NCBI GenBank assembly: GCA_903825445.1
Contig: CAIKAS010000157.1
Location: 1-35,214, forward strand
Direction of reading: 5' to 3'
Source of the DNA: an uncultured Acidobacteriia bacterium
Lineage (GTDB): Bacteria; Acidobacteriota; Terriglobia; Bryobacterales; Bryobacteraceae
DNA: 35,214 nucleotides
The notes beneath the pieces were generated by a model. The model saw only the letters and a program-made list of their open reading frames with translations, was not told where the DNA came from and did not search any database. This document shows positions 31,919-35,214 of this stretch, one piece after another. The stretch's first letter is position 1. Each line of letters begins with the position of its first letter. A program made the position numbers and the translations under genes.

Positions 31919-33601
31919 TTAATGGCCGTCGGCCGCCTGCAGGCTGAAGGCTACGAACAGATAAGTCGGTCCAATGTAAACGTCTGAGGTGTTCATGCCC
32001 TGGTCGTCGGCGAGCTCGGTGATAGTATCGCGCAATTGATCCGGCGTGAGGTCGAATTTTTTCTCCGACGGGTTGAAATAGAAAAGGCCGAGTTCTTTCA
32101 CCCCTGACTTTCGCAGACAGGCGGCCAGGCTTCGGTATACGGTTGGTTCCAGGGGGTCGGCTAGAATGCGGGACTTGTCGTAAAAGATCTCCATGCCATT
32201 GGCAGTGCCGCCGGAAATATGGAACTCATCGATGACGGCTTTATCGCGGATGCGGCGAACGAAACTTCGCTGCCCTTCTGAGGTATGCATGAAGTAGCCG
32301 ATCACACTCCAGTGGTCGAGGTAGACGGCTTTGAGATTGGGGAAGGCAGACTTCCATTCTGTGAATTCCCGATTCAGAATAACGAAGCCCGGCAGCAGAA
32401 TCAGGCTGGGCCATGTGTAGATCAGATTGCCGACGCTCACCAGCATCAGAAGAGCAGGCATGGCGACGCGACGGATCGGGCTGAGTTGTGAGATCAGCGC
32501 ATCAAGCACGACGAAAGCCGCGATGAGGAGAAATGGACCGGCGATGTACTGGTGCCGAAGCATGCCTCCGAACGGGTACTCGCCAATGAGAGACGAGACG
32601 AACATCTCCGCGACGATCACGATTGGAACGAGGATAACGGCGCGCGACTTTAAGCCTGTGTCCGGGCGGGTGCGCAGGCGACTGAAGGATATAAAGGTTG
32701 CGGCTGCACCCAGCGGCAGCACCAGCAGGAACAGCGCCAGCTCGCTGTGGAGACCGAACGGGGAGAAGAGATTAAAGAAATTCAGTGAGTTTTTAGCGGC
32801 GAAGGCAACAGACGATTCGTTTGGCGTCCGACCGAGGTAATAGGGATAAAGATAGCCCTGAATGATTTGGACGCTGGCGTGGACGAAGTATTCGACGGCA
32901 AAGATTCCCAGGGGGACGGCAAACGCGGCGGAGATCGCGAGGATGGATGCCCGCGGTATCGAGCGGTCGCGCAGAGTAAACAGCAAAACAGTCAGCGCGG
33001 CCCCGAGGAAGAAGACTGCCGAATAGTGGCTAGTCACGGCCAATGAGCAGCAAAGCGCGAAGGCAATAGCTGGCCGGACGACGGAGCGGCCTGGAGCAGG
33101 CTCTAACATGGCGAGCCAGGCGAGGAATGCCAGCAGGACAAGGAAGACAGTCAGCTGGTAAGAACGTATTTCGACGGAGGTCGTAATAGCGTCGAAAGAG
33201 AGTGCGAAGGCGGCAGCGCAGAGCAATTGCATCCAGATGGATTCGAGGAGCCGGCGCGCGATGAGGCCGACCACGACGATGGAGCCGACACCGGATGCGA
33301 TGGAGATGAAACGGTAGAACGCCGGTATGCCGAGCTTCAGCATGGCGCCCAGCAGGAGAAAGAACAGAGGCGGGTGGGCATTGGTGCGGAGTTCGAAGGA
33401 GAGATCGGCCCAGCGAGGGCTGCTGGCCATGAATAAGTGCTGCCACTCATCGAAACTGAGGAAGTTTTTGGCGCCAACGTAGATACGGATGGCCGCGCCG
33501 AGGAGAGTGATGACGAGCAGCAGCAGACGGAAGGTACGGGGAGACAGATCGCGAGAGGAGGATTGCGGCGAGGTCGAAATGGCGTCGGGCGCAATTTGCA
33601 T
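31919..33601 (-). CDS. GT39-like (ArnT/PMT-type) membrane glycosyltransferase
   Basis: A 560-aa protein with about 10-12 membrane helices. The first periplasmic loop has FLSFDEWQHLF (acidic DE motif) and TNAHPPLFFLLLGAMLKLG (HPPL), the hallmarks of GT-C enzymes that use lipid-linked sugar donors; YQLTVFLVLLAFLAWLAMLE and EYPFGGMLRHQYIAGPFLLI are further typical segments. The C-terminal ~150 residues form a soluble domain (VYLDHWSVIGYFMHTSEGQ). Acceptor and sugar are unknown. Paralogous to the next upstream gene, which shows the same FGGxxRHQY and YLDxxxxxxYFMH motifs. Confidence 0.82.
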   Translation of the reverse strand: MQIAPDAISTSPQSSSRDLSPRTFRLLLLVITLLGAAIRIYVGAKNFLSFDEWQHLFMASSPRWADLSFELRTNAHPPLFFLLLGAMLKLGIPAFYRFISIASGVGSIVVVGLIARRLLESIWMQLLCAAAFALSFDAITTSVEIRSYQLTVFLVLLAFLAWLAMLEPAPGRSVVRPAIAFALCCSLAVTSHYSAVFFLGAALTVLLFTLRDRSIPRASILAISAAFAVPLGIFAVEYFVHASVQIIQGYLYPYYLGRTPNESSVAFAAKNSLNFFNLFSPFGLHSELALFLLVLPLGAAATFISFSRLRTRPDTGLKSRAVILVPIVIVAEMFVSSLIGEYPFGGMLRHQYIAGPFLLIAAFVVLDALISQLSPIRRVAMPALLMLVSVGNLIYTWPSLILLPGFVILNREFTEWKSAFPNLKAVYLDHWSVIGYFMHTSEGQRSFVRRIRDKAVIDEFHISGGTANGMEIFYDKSRILADPLEPTVYRSLAACLRKSGVKELGLFYFNPSEKKFDLTPDQLRDTITELADDQGMNTSDVYIGPTYLFVAFSLQAADGH

Positions 33602-33645
33602 GCGGGAACTTCAATGGTAGCTGCTACGGGGCGCGAGTGCAGCGG

Positions 33646-35214
33646 CTAAGGCTGGGTGGGCGAGCAACCGCCGGCGCGGAATTCAGCGTAGACGTCGTAG
33701 TTATCGAGTTCGAGAGTTTGGCGGCAAAGACCTTCGGCGGCGCTTAGTTCATCGATGCGGGCGAAGTAGGCCGCGAGTTGCGCCTGCGTCCTCGTTTTGC
33801 CTGGTGGCTGGGCGAGACTGAAAACCGTGGCGGACGAAAGGTGCTGTGCGCGCATGCCGCTGGCCATGCGGCGATAGAACAAGGGATCGCGCAGATCGAC
33901 GTTCCAGTGGTCTTTGTCGCGAAACATGGTGATGGTTCGACCGTTGCGGGAGAGCTGGTAGATATCGACGGCGGAGTTGCCGGGAACGGGAGAGATGAAT
34001 TCCCACTTCCAGTCATGGTGGTGCATGAAGTAAGTCGTCAGATTGTATTGATCGAGATAGACGGCCTGTGCGGAGGGAAACAGGCGGTTGTAACGGGCGA
34101 TCTGGTCGGTATAGAGCAGCCGATTGGTCATCGGCAGGGCTTCGAAAGCCTGAAGACTGACGGCTGCTACGGCAATCGCCAATACGCCGGCGATGGCGGG
34201 TGAGACCCAACGGGGCCAGATCCTGATTCCCTGCGCGGCAGCCAAAAGACGATCCACCAGGATAAACGGGCACGTCACGAGGAAAGGAAACAGGACGTAT
34301 TGCTGGCGCAGATACCCGCCAAAGGGATATGCGCGCAAGAGAGCGCCGACCATAATGGCGCACACCATGGTCATCGGAAGCTTGACGATCACGATTGCTT
34401 CCAGGTTCGGGCTCGCGCGCCATTTCAGAAGCAGGAAAAGGGTGAGGGCGACTGCGAGGGCGAGGGCCGCTAACGAGACGTAGAAGGTGGTGCCGTCTGG
34501 TATCTGCCAGGGGAGGAACCAGTTCAGTTCGTTCCGAAAATTGCGGAGGAGAAAGTCGAAGACGGATTCAGCAGAATCGGGCTTGTAGTAGTAGATGGGG
34601 AGGTGGTCATAGGCGACACTTTGCGCACCGAAGTGGACGAGGTACTCCCAAACCGGGAGGGCGAGGATAAGGACGAAGGTGACCAGTTCGCGGAGAAGGG
34701 CGCGGACGATCCCTGCGGCACGGCGGGAGGTGTTTTGACCGTAAAAGAAGGGAAGCGCGAAAGCGACCAACAGTACTGCGCCGGTGTAGATGAGCGCATA
34801 GTACTCAGTGAGACATGCGAGTGTCGTTGTGACGACGAAGATGACGCGCGGCCGCCACGAGGATGGCTGTTTTTCGGCAATGAGGTCGAGGAAGCAGTAA
34901 AACGATATCTGCACGAAGAGAGCAGAGAGCATGTAGGTGCGGACTTCGTTCGACATCTGAATTGCGGGCAGGGAGAAGCCGTAAGCGAGCGCGGCCAGGA
35001 GCGCGAAGACAGGCGAACGCATGGCCTTGAGAGCGGTACGACCCAACAGCCAAATGGAAAGCGTTCCAGCGATCAGAGAGACTGTCCGATAGGCCAACTG
35101 GGTGTGGCCCAGCAGGAACGACAAGCGCAAGAGCGGAAAATAGAGCGGCGGGTGAGCGTTTGCCTGATATTCGCGGATGAAGTTGGCCCAATTGTCCTGG
35201 CCAGCGATCCAGAC
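33646..35214 (-). CDS. GT39-like membrane glycosyltransferase, paralogue (partial, N-terminus off the right edge)
   Basis: The frame is open to the window edge: the first codons read VWIAGQDNWANFIREYQANA followed by HPPLYFPLLRLS, so the true start lies beyond 35214 and the TTG at 35130 is not the start. About 522 residues are visible with many helices and the same landmarks as its neighbour (ANAHPPLYF, YPFGGYLRQQYVLFPFLV, VYLDQYNLTTYFMH). It ends 44 nt before the downstream paralogue. Two adjacent copies plus YfhO suggest a stepwise surface-glycan modification cassette (inference). Confidence 0.82.
   Translation of the reverse strand, partial: VWIAGQDNWANFIREYQANAHPPLYFPLLRLSFLLGHTQLAYRTVSLIAGTLSIWLLGRTALKAMRSPVFALLAALAYGFSLPAIQMSNEVRTYMLSALFVQISFYCFLDLIAEKQPSSWRPRVIFVVTTTLACLTEYYALIYTGAVLLVAFALPFFYGQNTSRRAAGIVRALLRELVTFVLILALPVWEYLVHFGAQSVAYDHLPIYYYKPDSAESVFDFLLRNFRNELNWFLPWQIPDGTTFYVSLAALALAVALTLFLLLKWRASPNLEAIVIVKLPMTMVCAIMVGALLRAYPFGGYLRQQYVLFPFLVTCPFILVDRLLAAAQGIRIWPRWVSPAIAGVLAIAVAAVSLQAFEALPMTNRLLYTDQIARYNRLFPSAQAVYLDQYNLTTYFMHHHDWKWEFISPVPGNSAVDIYQLSRNGRTITMFRDKDHWNVDLRDPLFYRRMASGMRAQHLSSATVFSLAQPPGKTRTQAQLAAYFARIDELSAAEGLCRQTLELDNYDVYAEFRAGGCSPTQP

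Overview
The window looks like a chromosomal segment of a moderately GC-rich soil-type bacterium. I infer Acidobacteriota, Solibacter/Bryobacter-like, from three things: a Ser/Thr kinase fused to TPR repeats, a YfhO-type membrane protein next to GT39-like enzymes, and a degenerate CATCGGTG-type intergenic repeat. No rRNA, tRNA, CRISPR array, transposase or phage gene was recognised.

Positions 1-5400 form an accessory, defence-flavoured region. A BrnT-like toxin runs off the left edge, preceded by a 38-aa ORF. A plus-strand pair (lipoprotein plus small helical protein) converges on a minus-strand three-gene operon: a transmembrane Ser/Thr kinase with TPRs, an 88-aa protein made almost wholly of 9-residue PSFSDGATK repeats, and a protein that matches bacterial gasdermins (bGSDM). 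Gasdermins are membrane-pore cell-death effectors normally released by a protease. No protease is encoded next to this one, so the kinase and repeat-peptide partners are the most unusual feature of the window. An orphan PEP-CTERM protein follows at 5632-6492.

Positions 6878-19704 hold a nearly complete Tad/Flp pilus locus. cpaC and cpaB lie on the minus strand. Divergent from them are an NtrC-type sigma-54 activator, the Flp pilin with a good -24/-12 promoter, cpaA, cpaE/tadZ, cpaF, tadB, tadC, a 31-aa membrane microprotein, two TadE-like minor pilins and a TadG-like protein. Together these encode the outer-membrane secretin, prepilin peptidase, motor ATPase, inner-membrane platform and (minor) pilins. 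The intergenic gaps carry hairpins, duplicated gene ends and a shared 22-bp motif.

Positions 19719-29515 are mostly housekeeping: DUF192 protein, SppA peptidase, a two-repeat secreted protein, ClpP, two different Ni/Co-type permeases, a decayed alpha/beta hydrolase, a nitrilase-superfamily amidohydrolase, SixA phosphatase and a Ppx/GppA-HD phosphatase.

Positions 29602-35214 are a minus-strand run of three large polytopic membrane proteins (two GT39-like glycosyltransferases and one YfhO-like), probably one operon for cell-surface glycan decoration. It runs off the right edge.
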